The notes under the pieces were generated by a model. The model worked only from the letters and a program-made list of their open reading frames with translations. It was not told where the DNA came from and did not search any database. Shown piece after piece: positions 1 to 5,127 of a stretch of 5,553 bases of DNA. The stretch's first letter is position 1; each line of letters begins with the position of its first letter. Location: NCBI GenBank assembly GCA_020342025.1, contig CP070840.1, positions 312,360 through 317,912 of the forward strand. The letters are read 5' to 3'. The translations under genes and the position numbers were made by a program. Origin of the DNA: Deltaproteobacteria bacterium (GTDB lineage Bacteria > Desulfobacterota > DSM-4660 > Desulfatiglandales > HGW-15).

Positions 1-1
1 G

Positions 2-232
2 TGGATATATGACCCGGCACGTGTCTCATCTCAAATGGATAAGGAAAAATGGAAGGCCTCCTTAAATGTTTTAGAAAAGCTTTCATATGTTCTTTTTAAG
101 CTGTATTTACGAGTTAATCCGCCTTACACCTATCATCGAGAAGAGATTGAGGCAATGATCGCTGCCACGGAATTTAAGGAATATGAGATTGAAGAGGAGA
201 ATAAGGAAATAAAACTTAAAATGAGGAAGTAG
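2..232 (+). CDS. C-terminal end of a possible SAM-dependent methyltransferase (5' end outside window)
   Basis: The frame is open from base 2 to a TAG at 230-232, giving 76 residues. An internal ATG at 35 would give 65 aa, but the residues before it (WIYDPARVSSQ) read like real protein and no Shine-Dalgarno is evident there, so the gene probably starts upstream of the window. The tail has a hydrophobic helix (LSYVLFKLYLRV), then NPPYTYHREEIEAMIAATEF followed by KEYEIEEENKEIKLKMRK. A 'prepare/RE-EIE-x-hydrophobic-x3-T-x-F' helix followed by an alternating charged strand is how many class I methyltransferases end, and WIYDP could follow a core strand. This is family resemblance from memory; no SAM-binding motif is in view. 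The gene is AT-rich and lysine/glutamate-rich compared with the next gene, and converges on it with only 4 nt between the stops. The coding call is fairly firm; the function is tentative. Confidence 0.55.
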   Translation, partial: WIYDPARVSSQMDKEKWKASLNVLEKLSYVLFKLYLRVNPPYTYHREEIEAMIAATEFKEYEIEEENKEIKLKMRK

Positions 233-236
233 TTTC

Positions 237-1832
237 CTATCCGCCCCCTTGTTTAGGCGGAATATGGCTCATGGCATGCTCGGCCATTGCTGTAATGGTA
301 AGGCTCGGATTTACCCCCAAATTGGCAGGTATCATTGAGCCATCCACCACGTACATCCCCTTGTAACCGTAGACCCTGTTCTGCCCATCAATGACACCTG
401 AGTCTGAGCTTGGTCCAATCACGCAGCCGCCTAAAATGTGCGCCGATAGGCCTTTATTCAGAAGAACTTCGTTGATGGCGTTTCCCGGAATACCGCCCGT
501 TTTTTTGGCTAACGCTTTAGTTACGGCCTGCGCTTGTGGAATATATGCGGGTACTTTGGCCCTCCCCTGCTCTTGCTCAGAGCTGAGTAAGCGAGAAAAT
601 GGCCACCACCACCGCCGTTTGTGACGGAGTTTCATGCTATTGTCCAAGGTCTGCATGACTAAAAGGATGATCGTGCGCCGTGCCCAGCCAAATGGCACAA
701 GAAGACGCAAGGAGGTTAATGGATGGCGGATGATGTTCCAAAGCCATTTAAACGGTCGATTGTGAGGATTCTCACCGTCCGTCAAAAGGGTGGACAAAAA
801 GCCCATCAGGTCCGAGCCCCTGGGATAGCGAACAGGCTCCACGTGGGTTACCTCGTCGGGATAGATACTTGATGTAATGGCGATCCCTTTCGAGTAGTCT
901 ATATCGTCGTTCTTCGCGATGACCCCCGTAAGGGCCTCGCTATTCGTACGGACCCTTGCAGCAAGCATCGGTGAAAGCCGAGTCATGGTCCCGTGCTCAC
1001 GACAATTGAGAAGCAGATTCACCGTACCCAAAGCGCCCGCTGACAGGACCAAGTTCTGTGATTCAAAAGTTCGACGGCGTTTGGAAAATAATGAAGTAGA
1101 ACTCACGGTATCTACTTGGTATCCACCGCTAGGACGTTCGTGGATCAGTGTCGCCTTTGTCTCCGGAAAGACCGTCACTCCCAGCTTCTCAGCCAGGTAG
1201 AGGTAGTTCTTATCCAGCGTATTTTTTGCATTGTAGCGGCAGCCCACCAAGCATCCGCCGCAGTAGTTACATCCCGCGCGGTCCGGCCCCTGGCCGTCAA
1301 AGTAAGGATCGGGCACCGTTTTCTCTGGCTCGCCAAAAAATACGCCCACATCCTGGAGGCGGAAGGTATGACCCCGGCCCATGTCTTGGGCTACTTCGCG
1401 GAGCAGCTCGTCGGCTGGGTATAAGTTCTCGCTGCGCGTGACCCCCAGGATCTTTTTTGCCGTCTGGTAGTGTGGGGCGAGGATTGCTTTCCAGTCTTCC
1501 ATTTCCGCCCATTGGGGGTCTCTAAAGAATGTATCAGGTGGTTCCAGAAGAACGTTGGCATAACCAAGACTCCCACCGCCTACGCCTGTACCACTTAATA
1601 TCATCACGTCCGAAAGGAGGGTAATGCGAAGAATACCGAAGCAACGCAGCGGCGGGAACCACAGGTACTTGAAGATATTCCAGTTGCTTTTGGCGAATTC
1701 CTGGGTGCGGTAACGCTTTCCGGCTTCGATAACCGCCACCGTGTATCCCTTCTCGGCCAGTCTCAAGGCACTGACGCTGCCCCCAAAACCAGAACCGATA
1801 ATGATGAAATCGTAAACTCTGCTTTCGGCCAT
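237..1832 (-). CDS. GMC-family FAD-dependent oxidoreductase (cholesterol-oxidase-like)
   Basis: A 531-aa soluble flavoenzyme, expected to oxidise an alcohol group on an organic substrate using FAD; the substrate cannot be read from the sequence. The N-terminal Rossmann motif is IIIGSGFGG (residues 10-18), with the ribose-binding acid E36 in VIEAGKR. The second GMC signature region is GTGVGGGSLGYANVLLEPP (81-99). A cysteine cluster C188-x2-C191-x2-C194-x3-C198 lies in GCNYCGGCLVGCRYNAKN. LSAGALGTVNLLL is the conserved strand-helix that precedes the substrate domain. The C-terminal catalytic region has H465 in AHILGG, VDGSMIPANLG, and N508 in GVNPSLTITAMAEH, matching the His/Asn pair of cholesterol oxidase. 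Length fits the family. The frame stays open to 1925, but the ATG at 1832 is chosen because AGGGGG lies 6 nt upstream, FAD binding begins right after it, and a TATAAT promoter lies inside the longer reading. No signal peptide is seen. Family is certain, substrate unknown. Confidence 0.93.
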   Translation of the reverse strand: MAESRVYDFIIIGSGFGGSVSALRLAEKGYTVAVIEAGKRYRTQEFAKSNWNIFKYLWFPPLRCFGILRITLLSDVMILSGTGVGGGSLGYANVLLEPPDTFFRDPQWAEMEDWKAILAPHYQTAKKILGVTRSENLYPADELLREVAQDMGRGHTFRLQDVGVFFGEPEKTVPDPYFDGQGPDRAGCNYCGGCLVGCRYNAKNTLDKNYLYLAEKLGVTVFPETKATLIHERPSGGYQVDTVSSTSLFSKRRRTFESQNLVLSAGALGTVNLLLNCREHGTMTRLSPMLAARVRTNSEALTGVIAKNDDIDYSKGIAITSSIYPDEVTHVEPVRYPRGSDLMGFLSTLLTDGENPHNRPFKWLWNIIRHPLTSLRLLVPFGWARRTIILLVMQTLDNSMKLRHKRRWWWPFSRLLSSEQEQGRAKVPAYIPQAQAVTKALAKKTGGIPGNAINEVLLNKGLSAHILGGCVIGPSSDSGVIDGQNRVYGYKGMYVVDGSMIPANLGVNPSLTITAMAEHAMSHIPPKQGGG

Positions 1833-1837
1833 TAATT

Positions 1838-1844
1838 TCCCCCT
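1838..1844 (-). promoter_or_regulatory. Ribosome binding site deciding the GMC oxidoreductase start
   Basis: On the minus strand AGGGGGA lies six bases before the ATG at 1832 when measured from AGGGGG. The upstream in-frame codons (1833-1925) have no comparable site and overlap a promoter-like sequence, so this site fixes the start at 1832. Confidence 0.7.
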
Positions 1845-1887
1845 GCAATAGCGCGTGATAGATTCAGAATAGCTGTTTAAGGGCGGC

Positions 1888-1916
1888 ATTATAGCAGCAG
1901 AACAGGCAATATTCCA
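1888..1916 (-). promoter_or_regulatory. Probable sigma-70 promoter for the GMC oxidoreductase gene
   Basis: A perfect TATAAT -10 box lies at 1893-1888 on the minus strand. Seventeen bases upstream is TGGAAT (1916-1911), only a weak match to TTGACA, so the -10 box carries most of the support. A start of transcription near 1881 would leave a leader of roughly 50 nt before the ATG at 1832. The site lies between the wbqC-family stop (1938) and the GMC start, so the GMC gene is likely transcribed independently of its neighbour. Confidence 0.5.
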
Positions 1917-1937
1917 GTACCACACAAAATAGGGAGG

Positions 1938-2624
1938 TCAGCCTTCGATCAAGATATCGCGGGCTTTGGGTCCGCAGTTGAAGAGAATGTCGAAGGTGGA
2001 GAGGTTAGGGATGAAACTGCCCCAGAGCTGTGGGTAGATCAAAGATGGGAGCTTGAAATACTTGAGCTCGATTCCTGCCTCCTGGAAAAGATCTTCGTTG
2101 AGATATTTCTTTGTTGCATGCTGGGCCAGGAAATGCGAGGCCCCAAGCTTTTTGCAGATCTCAATGAGCAGTTGATCTCCCCTTGCCTCAATGCCTAGTT
2201 CGGAAAGCAAGACCAACTTCGTCTCCATGTGCAACTGGTCCATCAGGTAACTGATGATCTCCATGTTCAGGTCCATCAGTTTTTCAATCCTTGAGGAGAA
2301 CATGCCCTCCACAAAATCAAGATGATCCCTGAAGTATGGGGCCTTGCCATAGGCACTCTTCAGGCTCTCCAGATGTTTCTTGACCCATCGACCCTCATGG
2401 CAGATCTTCACTTCATTAATTCTTTGTAGCCCCAGGCCTTTTTTCCACACGGGCACCGTCATCCACAAGGTCCCCTGATCATTTTTGAAGCGATTCCTGC
2501 TGAGCCAAGTGGTCCCCAGAGGAAATTGGACTTCATCTAATATAACGAAGATATCAGAGTGATGGGCCTTGTAGAAAAAACCAGGAAAAGGCGAGAAGTA
2601 TGGCTGGTTGGTGGAGAGGATCAT
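1938..2624 (-). CDS. WbqC-family protein
   Basis: A 228-aa soluble protein of the WbqC family (PF08889). The N-terminus has the family hallmarks: MILSTNQPYFSPFPGFF (residues 1-17, with QPY at 7-9), FVILDEVQF (26-34) and SRNRF (42-46). The C-terminus ends with the usual FIPNLSTFDILFNCGP block followed by ARDIL. The full length fits the family. WbqC proteins are often encoded in O-antigen and other surface-polysaccharide clusters near sugar aminotransferases. Their biochemical role is not firmly established, and no aminotransferase is visible here. The ATG at 2624 starts exactly at the conserved MILS-QPY block. Its Shine-Dalgarno is poor: the only candidate is AGG about 9 nt upstream, inside the first copy of a 9-bp repeat. 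The 105 nt between its stop and the GMC start contain a separate promoter. Family call is strong, biological role open. Confidence 0.9.
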   Translation of the reverse strand: MILSTNQPYFSPFPGFFYKAHHSDIFVILDEVQFPLGTTWLSRNRFKNDQGTLWMTVPVWKKGLGLQRINEVKICHEGRWVKKHLESLKSAYGKAPYFRDHLDFVEGMFSSRIEKLMDLNMEIISYLMDQLHMETKLVLLSELGIEARGDQLLIEICKKLGASHFLAQHATKKYLNEDLFQEAGIELKYFKLPSLIYPQLWGSFIPNLSTFDILFNCGPKARDILIEG

Positions 2625-2633
2625 GTAAAAGTG

Positions 2634-2689
2634 CCTAAAGTGATCTTGAGTGCCTAAAGTGAACTAAAGTGTCTAAAGTGCCTAAAGTT
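2634..2689. repeat. Short near-tandem repeats, 9-bp unit CCTAAAGTG
   Basis: Five copies of a 9-bp unit: CCTAAAGTG at 2634-2642 and 2653-2661, then three back-to-back copies ACTAAAGTG (2663-2671), TCTAAAGTG (2672-2680) and CCTAAAGTT (2681-2689). The longer word AGTGCCTAAAGTG recurs within the array. It fills about half of the 107-bp spacer between the DUF3786 stop and the WbqC start and begins 10 bp before the WbqC ATG. I recall similar CTTTAG/GGCACTTTAG arrays between genes in deltaproteobacterial genomes, but cannot confirm that here. Confidence 0.85.
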
Positions 2690-2731
2690 TATTTCTAGAG
2701 GAAAAGCGCAGGTCTTTTCAGTCTTCTGACA

Positions 2732-3343
2732 TCAGGGGGTTCCTTTGAGCAATTGGATTATCGCCTTTGAGGTGTATTCGGCCACGTCGGCGAGCCCGTC
2801 CAGAGGCATGAAAGAGAGGGCATTGTGAGAGAAAAGGCAGGTCACAGAGGCTGCAAACTCCTCGTCAGGCAGGTAGAAAATATAGCAAAGCGCAATTTTC
2901 GGCAAAGGGTATAACACAAAGGAAAAATCGCCCGCCAAGCCCTCCGGACCCATTTCCCCTGAAAATGCACCCATAATGACGTTTTGCCCCTCTCTTATTT
3001 GTGTCACATGGGGCACCAGGACCTGTTCGCTGTTGGCAGAGAAGGCGCCATGATAGGGCATGCTGCCAGGGAAGTCCTTGAATGCTTGAAAGGGCTCGAG
3101 TTGGATCTTTTCTTGGTTGATATGGGTTGCATAAAGGGACACTATGAGACCTTTGGGACCTCTTTCTTCTGTCCCATCCAAGGTTATTTTCTCTGGCCCC
3201 AGAGAGCAATCCTGGCCAAAGGCCCTGAAGAGAAATACGTTGTCTTCCCTTTCTGCAAGAAGCGCCTTCTCCAGTTCTTCCGGCGGATTTGCATAAATCC
3301 TTGTGAGATTGTCCTTTATGATTTTTCCATAGTTGGAAGTCAT
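2732..3343 (-). CDS. DUF3786 domain protein
   Basis: A 203-aa protein matching the uncharacterised DUF3786 family (PF12654), which I know mainly from anaerobic bacteria and archaea; no biochemical role is established. Matching features are FRAFGQDCSLGPEKITLDG near the N-terminus, the central GLIVSLYATHIN block and EPFQAFKDFPGSMPYHGAF (the family's 'frel-p-g--y---F' region), and a C-terminal core LYPLPKIALCYIFYLPDEEF (DEEF at 160-163) followed by a hydrophobic stretch with SFMPLDGLADVAEYT. No signal peptide or clear membrane helix is present. The frame is open to 3487, but the extra 48 residues come from reading through intergenic repeats, so ATG 3343 (MTSNYGK) is taken as the start. Its Shine-Dalgarno is weak (only GTAAG about 9 nt upstream). 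A poor promoter-like pair, TTGAAT and TAAGTT spaced 17 nt, lies so close to the ATG that I do not call it. Family call good, function unknown. Confidence 0.85.
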   Translation of the reverse strand: MTSNYGKIIKDNLTRIYANPPEELEKALLAEREDNVFLFRAFGQDCSLGPEKITLDGTEERGPKGLIVSLYATHINQEKIQLEPFQAFKDFPGSMPYHGAFSANSEQVLVPHVTQIREGQNVIMGAFSGEMGPEGLAGDFSFVLYPLPKIALCYIFYLPDEEFAASVTCLFSHNALSFMPLDGLADVAEYTSKAIIQLLKGTP

Positions 3344-3416
3344 GGGGAATAACTTACAAAAATTGTGAAACCGATTCAAGTCCGAGGTTGGGGTAAGGGC
3401 AAACTGAGCGAAGCCG

Positions 3417-3479
3417 TTCGGCCTTGAGTTTCTGGACTCGACTCGAAATCCTGAGTTCATCGAAGGGCTCACGGCCGAA
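3417..3479. repeat. Dispersed inverted-repeat element (TTCGGCC type)
   Basis: TTCGGCCTTGAG (3417-3428) is complementary to CTCACGGCCGAA (3468-3479) with one mismatch, enclosing about 39 bp. The interior includes TGAGTTCATCGAAGGGCTC, which looks like the widespread intergenic words of the type CTGAGC-TTGTCGAAGGG-CTC found between genes of many environmental bacteria. It lies 74-136 bp upstream of the DUF3786 start and is responsible for the spurious upstream extension of that reading frame. The inverted repeat is seen directly; membership of a dispersed family is from memory. Confidence 0.65.
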
Positions 3480-3522
3480 AGGATCATGTTCGAGAGTCAT
3501 CACGACTTCGCCAGAAAACAAT

Positions 3523-3573
3523 GGGATTGCCGCGTCGTCCCTGAAAAAGCCATCAGGGACTCCTCGCAATGAC
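3523..3573. repeat. Palindromic intergenic repeat (CGTCGTCCC/GGGACTCCTCGCAATGAC type)
   Basis: GTCCCTGA (3537-3544) pairs perfectly with TCAGGGAC (3553-3560) around the 8-nt loop AAAAGCCA. The pairing extends, with interruptions and a one-base bulge, out to ATTGC (3526-3530) and GCAAT (3566-3570). The words CGTCGTCCC and GGGACTCCTCGCAATGAC are very like a palindromic repeat I recall scattered between genes in many Desulfobacterota and other environmental genomes. It lies about 50 bp beyond the stop of the deacetylase gene (3622) on the minus strand, so the transcript would form a hairpin there, but no T-run follows to make a standard terminator. Confidence 0.75.
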
Positions 3574-3621
3574 CTTAAAATCTTTCTTTGAGAGGTTCTT
3601 GGGACAGCTCGAAATGTCAGG

Positions 3622-4395
3622 TTACATAACTTGGGACATGTGCACAAAGGAGAGATCAGGAGGGTAATTATCGCTCAGAAAGACCTTGAGTGCCCTTGCT
3701 GTCTCGGGAAATGGATGGCCAATCCCGATGCCACGCCCGTATTTCAGGGCAATTCTTTTCAGTCTATGGAGCTGGGAAAGGATGGCTGATTCTTCAAGTC
3801 GGTGGTCTAAGAAGATATCCCTTCGGGCTGTTGTGATCTCGAGCCTTTTAGCCGTCCCATACCCTTTGGAACGGTTTGTGGTGAGGCTGTCCAGGAAGAA
3901 GAGTTCTTTACTTTTTATGACTTCAAGGACTTCACGCATCTCCCTTTGGCAAGTCGTAAACCTGGAACCCATATGATTATTGACCCCTACCGCAAAAGGC
4001 ACATCGGAAATATTTTCCTCCATTGTTTCGGCAATCCTATTTATCCCATCACCCACATAAAGGGCACCAGGCCCCGGGTCAATATCAGATTGAAAAGGTT
4101 CCATGGGCTGGTGCAGCATGATTTCATGGCCTTGGTTATGAATCTCGAGAGCCAAGTTGTGGGTTTTCGGAAGTCGCGGCAGAATGGCAAAGGTCATGGG
4201 AATGCCAAGTTCCAAAAACGGTCTAGCGTGGCAATAGGCCACGCCTATATCGTCAATGATCAATGCAATGTGGGGTTGAGAGGGGGAACTGTTTTCAGCC
4301 TCTTGAAAGGCAAGGGCCTTGGAGAAGGCATTGAGCCCAAAGAGACTTCCCAACAGAAAGGAGGTACTTTTCAACAAGAAGTTCCTACGATCCAT
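3622..4395 (-). CDS. Divergent polysaccharide deacetylase (YibQ family) with Tat-like signal
   Basis: A 257-aa protein of the divergent polysaccharide deacetylase family (PF04748, COG2861), a NodB-like barrel predicted to remove N-acetyl groups from a glycan; the natural substrate is not established. Residues 1-30 are a signal: MDRRNFLLKS gives a twin-arginine start (R3-R4, F6-L7), followed by a hydrophobic segment (12-24) and AFSKALAF, so export to the periplasm or membrane anchoring is likely. Family motifs appear in order: ALIIDDIG (D48-D49), GIPMTFAILP (64-73), GHEIMLHQPMEP (89-100, H95), GVNNHMGSRFT (137-147, H141), FFLDSLTT (166-173) and GRGIGIGHPFPET (220-232, H227). All expected metal and catalytic positions look intact. 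The frame opens at 4440, but ATG 4395 is preferred: AGAGGAGA lies 5 nt upstream and the Tat-like start follows at once. It stands alone, with about 730 bp without genes upstream and 278 bp of repeats downstream. Confidence 0.92.
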   Translation of the reverse strand: MDRRNFLLKSTSFLLGSLFGLNAFSKALAFQEAENSSPSQPHIALIIDDIGVAYCHARPFLELGIPMTFAILPRLPKTHNLALEIHNQGHEIMLHQPMEPFQSDIDPGPGALYVGDGINRIAETMEENISDVPFAVGVNNHMGSRFTTCQREMREVLEVIKSKELFFLDSLTTNRSKGYGTAKRLEITTARRDIFLDHRLEESAILSQLHRLKRIALKYGRGIGIGHPFPETARALKVFLSDNYPPDLSFVHMSQVM

Positions 4396-4400
4396 GGATA

Positions 4401-4408
4401 TCTCCTCT
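4401..4408 (-). promoter_or_regulatory. Strong ribosome binding site fixing the deacetylase start
   Basis: AGAGGAGA on the minus strand ends five bases before the ATG at 4395. The alternative ATG at 4440 lacks such a site and would put 15 charged residues ahead of the twin-arginine signal, where they would disturb it. Confidence 0.75.
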
Positions 4409-4458
4409 GAGACCTTTGAAAAACGCTCCCTTTCGCCCAATCTCTGTGTCAGACTCAG

Positions 4459-4503
4459 ATTTTAATCCTCGAAATACTTATCGTGTATTCCTGCGGTTAA
4501 AAT
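4459..4503. repeat. Imperfect 19-bp inverted repeat
   Basis: Arms 4459-4477 and 4485-4503 enclose the 7-nt loop TTATCGT. The ends are perfect (ATTTTAA with TTAAAAT) and the loop-proximal five bases (AATAC with GTATT) also pair; the middle has mismatches plus two pairs that are G-U wobbles only when read as plus-strand RNA. It lies 64-108 bp upstream of the deacetylase start. It could be a regulatory hairpin, a protein-binding palindrome or a relic of a small mobile repeat; the sequence does not decide. Confidence 0.5.
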
Positions 4504-4895
4504 CTTCGCCTTCCTTGACCTTGAACAAAATTGAACATTTTTCAAAGATCTCGCCTTTTTGAGCTTTGGCTTTACACTCTCCATGAAAGCCGTGAGATGT
4601 TACGGGTAGATGAGAGATGAAGACACAATAATTGTGGCCGCTAATACAACAGATTGCGGTCGAAGTCAAGAAAAAACACAATATATGGTGTAAAATTGGA
4701 TTTGAGCGAATGGTCCTTGGGAGGTGTTAAGGGGTGAAGAGCGGCCTATCATAGGACAAAAGCGAGGGGATAGGGCGTGATACGGATGGATTAAAGAGAA
4801 GGTTATGAGGAAAGAATTTGGTCGGGCAGGTGAAGGAGCGGTGCCGTTCCGATGCCACGCCCATTTTCTCAAGGCCGCATCTACTGTGTGAGTGG

Positions 4896-4982
4896 GTGGT
4901 GGCCCAATATTTTGCGGTTTAGCAAAATAAGGGGAGACTCCCAGGCGCGCAGAGGGTAAACCTCAAAATATTGGGTCACTGC
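4896..4982 (+). ncRNA. Candidate structured RNA: 26-position stem with 25 pairs
   Basis: Bases 4896-4921 pair with 4957-4982. The core CCCAATATTTTG (4903-4914) and CAAAATATTGGG (4964-4975) is a perfect 12-bp inverted repeat. Beyond one C/T mismatch the stem continues inward as GGTTTA/TAAACC, and outward for seven more pairs. Three of those outer pairs are G-U wobbles only on the plus strand, which points to plus-strand RNA. The 35-nt loop contains GGGG-AGAC-TCCC (4931-4942), a small hairpin. An alternative perfect 8-bp hairpin, TATTTTGC-GGTTTA-GCAAAATA (4908-4929), competes with the long stem. No promoter or known RNA family is recognised. The pairing is seen directly; that it is transcribed is inference. 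It could instead be a DNA-level inverted repeat of a small mobile element. Confidence 0.4.
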
Positions 4983-5003
4983 GTGGCCCGGTGGAATTTT
5001 TTT
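4973..5003 (+). terminator. Terminator-like hairpin plus T7 run
   Basis: GGGTCAC (4973-4979) pairs with GTGGCCC (4983-4989) around the loop TGC, seven pairs including one G-U. Seven T follow at 4997-5003, but after a 7-nt gap that is longer than in a standard intrinsic terminator. The flanking AAAATATT and AATTTTTTT can add further pairs across a 5-nt bulge (GGTGG). It cannot form together with the long stem 4896-4982, because it uses the same 3' arm. It might end a small plus-strand RNA, or be one state of a switch. Confidence 0.35.
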
Positions 5004-5007
5004 GAGA

Positions 5008-5031
5008 TACGGCCTTTCGAAAAGGGCCGTA
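5008..5031. repeat. Perfect 10-bp hairpin with CGAA loop
   Basis: TACGGCCTTT and AAGGGCCGTA pair completely around the tetraloop CGAA, with one G-U wobble in the plus-strand RNA. It starts five bases after the T7 run. No T-run follows on the plus strand, and on the minus strand an A-run follows, so it is not a terminator in either direction. It may belong to the same structured region as the stem at 4896-4982. Confidence 0.55.
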
Positions 5032-5047
5032 GCATCGTCCTGATAGC

Positions 5048-5082
5048 GCCTATGGGGCTTGAGCTAGGCTGACCCCCTAGGC
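5048..5082. repeat. Hairpin with alternative pairing, 10-position stem
   Basis: GCCTATGGGG (5048-5057) pairs with CCCCCTAGGC (5073-5082) with one mismatch (T/C), enclosing a 15-nt loop. Within it, CTAGG (5064-5068) can alternatively pair with CCTAG (5076-5080), which is exclusive with the first hairpin. It lies 46 bp beyond the stop of the downstream minus-strand gene. No T-run follows on either strand. Confidence 0.45.
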
Positions 5083-5127
5083 CCTGATTCTCTGCCGAGA
5101 TACAAATGACCCGTGGCCAATGACGTA

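Larger units (their letters stand above)
4396..5127. other. Gene-free stretch with several inverted repeats
   Basis: About 730 bp between the deacetylase start and the stop of the downstream partial gene. The only open frames (67 and 68 codons on the minus strand at 4478-4681 and 4666-4872) have no Shine-Dalgarno and no recognisable composition or motifs, so I treat them as chance. No tRNA, rRNA or insertion-sequence end is recognised. The left part (4441-4890) is AT-rich with one imperfect hairpin; a weak -10-like TAAAAT lies on the minus strand at 4464-4459 and could serve the deacetylase gene, but has no convincing -35. The right part (4896-5082) is dense in strong stem-loops, listed separately. 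Confidence 0.7.

Noticed and set aside
241..260. CCGCC/GGCGG hairpin near the convergent stops as a terminator
   Set aside because: It lies within the GMC coding end, has only five pairs and no T-run in either direction.
1833..1925. N-terminal extension of the GMC oxidoreductase frame to an ATG at 1925
   Set aside because: The extra 31 residues resemble no GMC N-terminus, contain a TATAAT promoter on the coding strand, and the downstream ATG at 1832 has a good Shine-Dalgarno right before the FAD motif.
1894..1925. Sigma-54 promoter (TGG..TTGC) upstream of the GMC gene
   Set aside because: The GG and GC elements are not separated by the required ten bases; the TATAAT box is the better explanation.
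3344..3487. 48-residue extension of the DUF3786 frame
   Set aside because: It is the translation of a dispersed intergenic repeat; family similarity starts after ATG 3343.
3354..3647. 97-codon minus-strand open frame
   Set aside because: It overlaps the deacetylase stop and consists largely of the two palindromic repeats; no Shine-Dalgarno or domain.
3946..4410. 154-codon plus-strand open frame antisense to the deacetylase
   Set aside because: The opposite strand encodes a well-conserved deacetylase with all its motifs; this is a shadow frame with no ribosome binding site.
4478..4872. Two overlapping small minus-strand frames (67 and 68 codons)
   Set aside because: No Shine-Dalgarno, no recognisable motif, unusual composition, and they end or overlap in AT-rich non-coding sequence; kept as chance frames.
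4896..5127. tRNA, tmRNA, RNase P RNA, SRP RNA or a known riboswitch
   Set aside because: The hallmark sequences of these RNAs (such as the T-loop GGTTCGA or the RNase P core) are not present on either strand.
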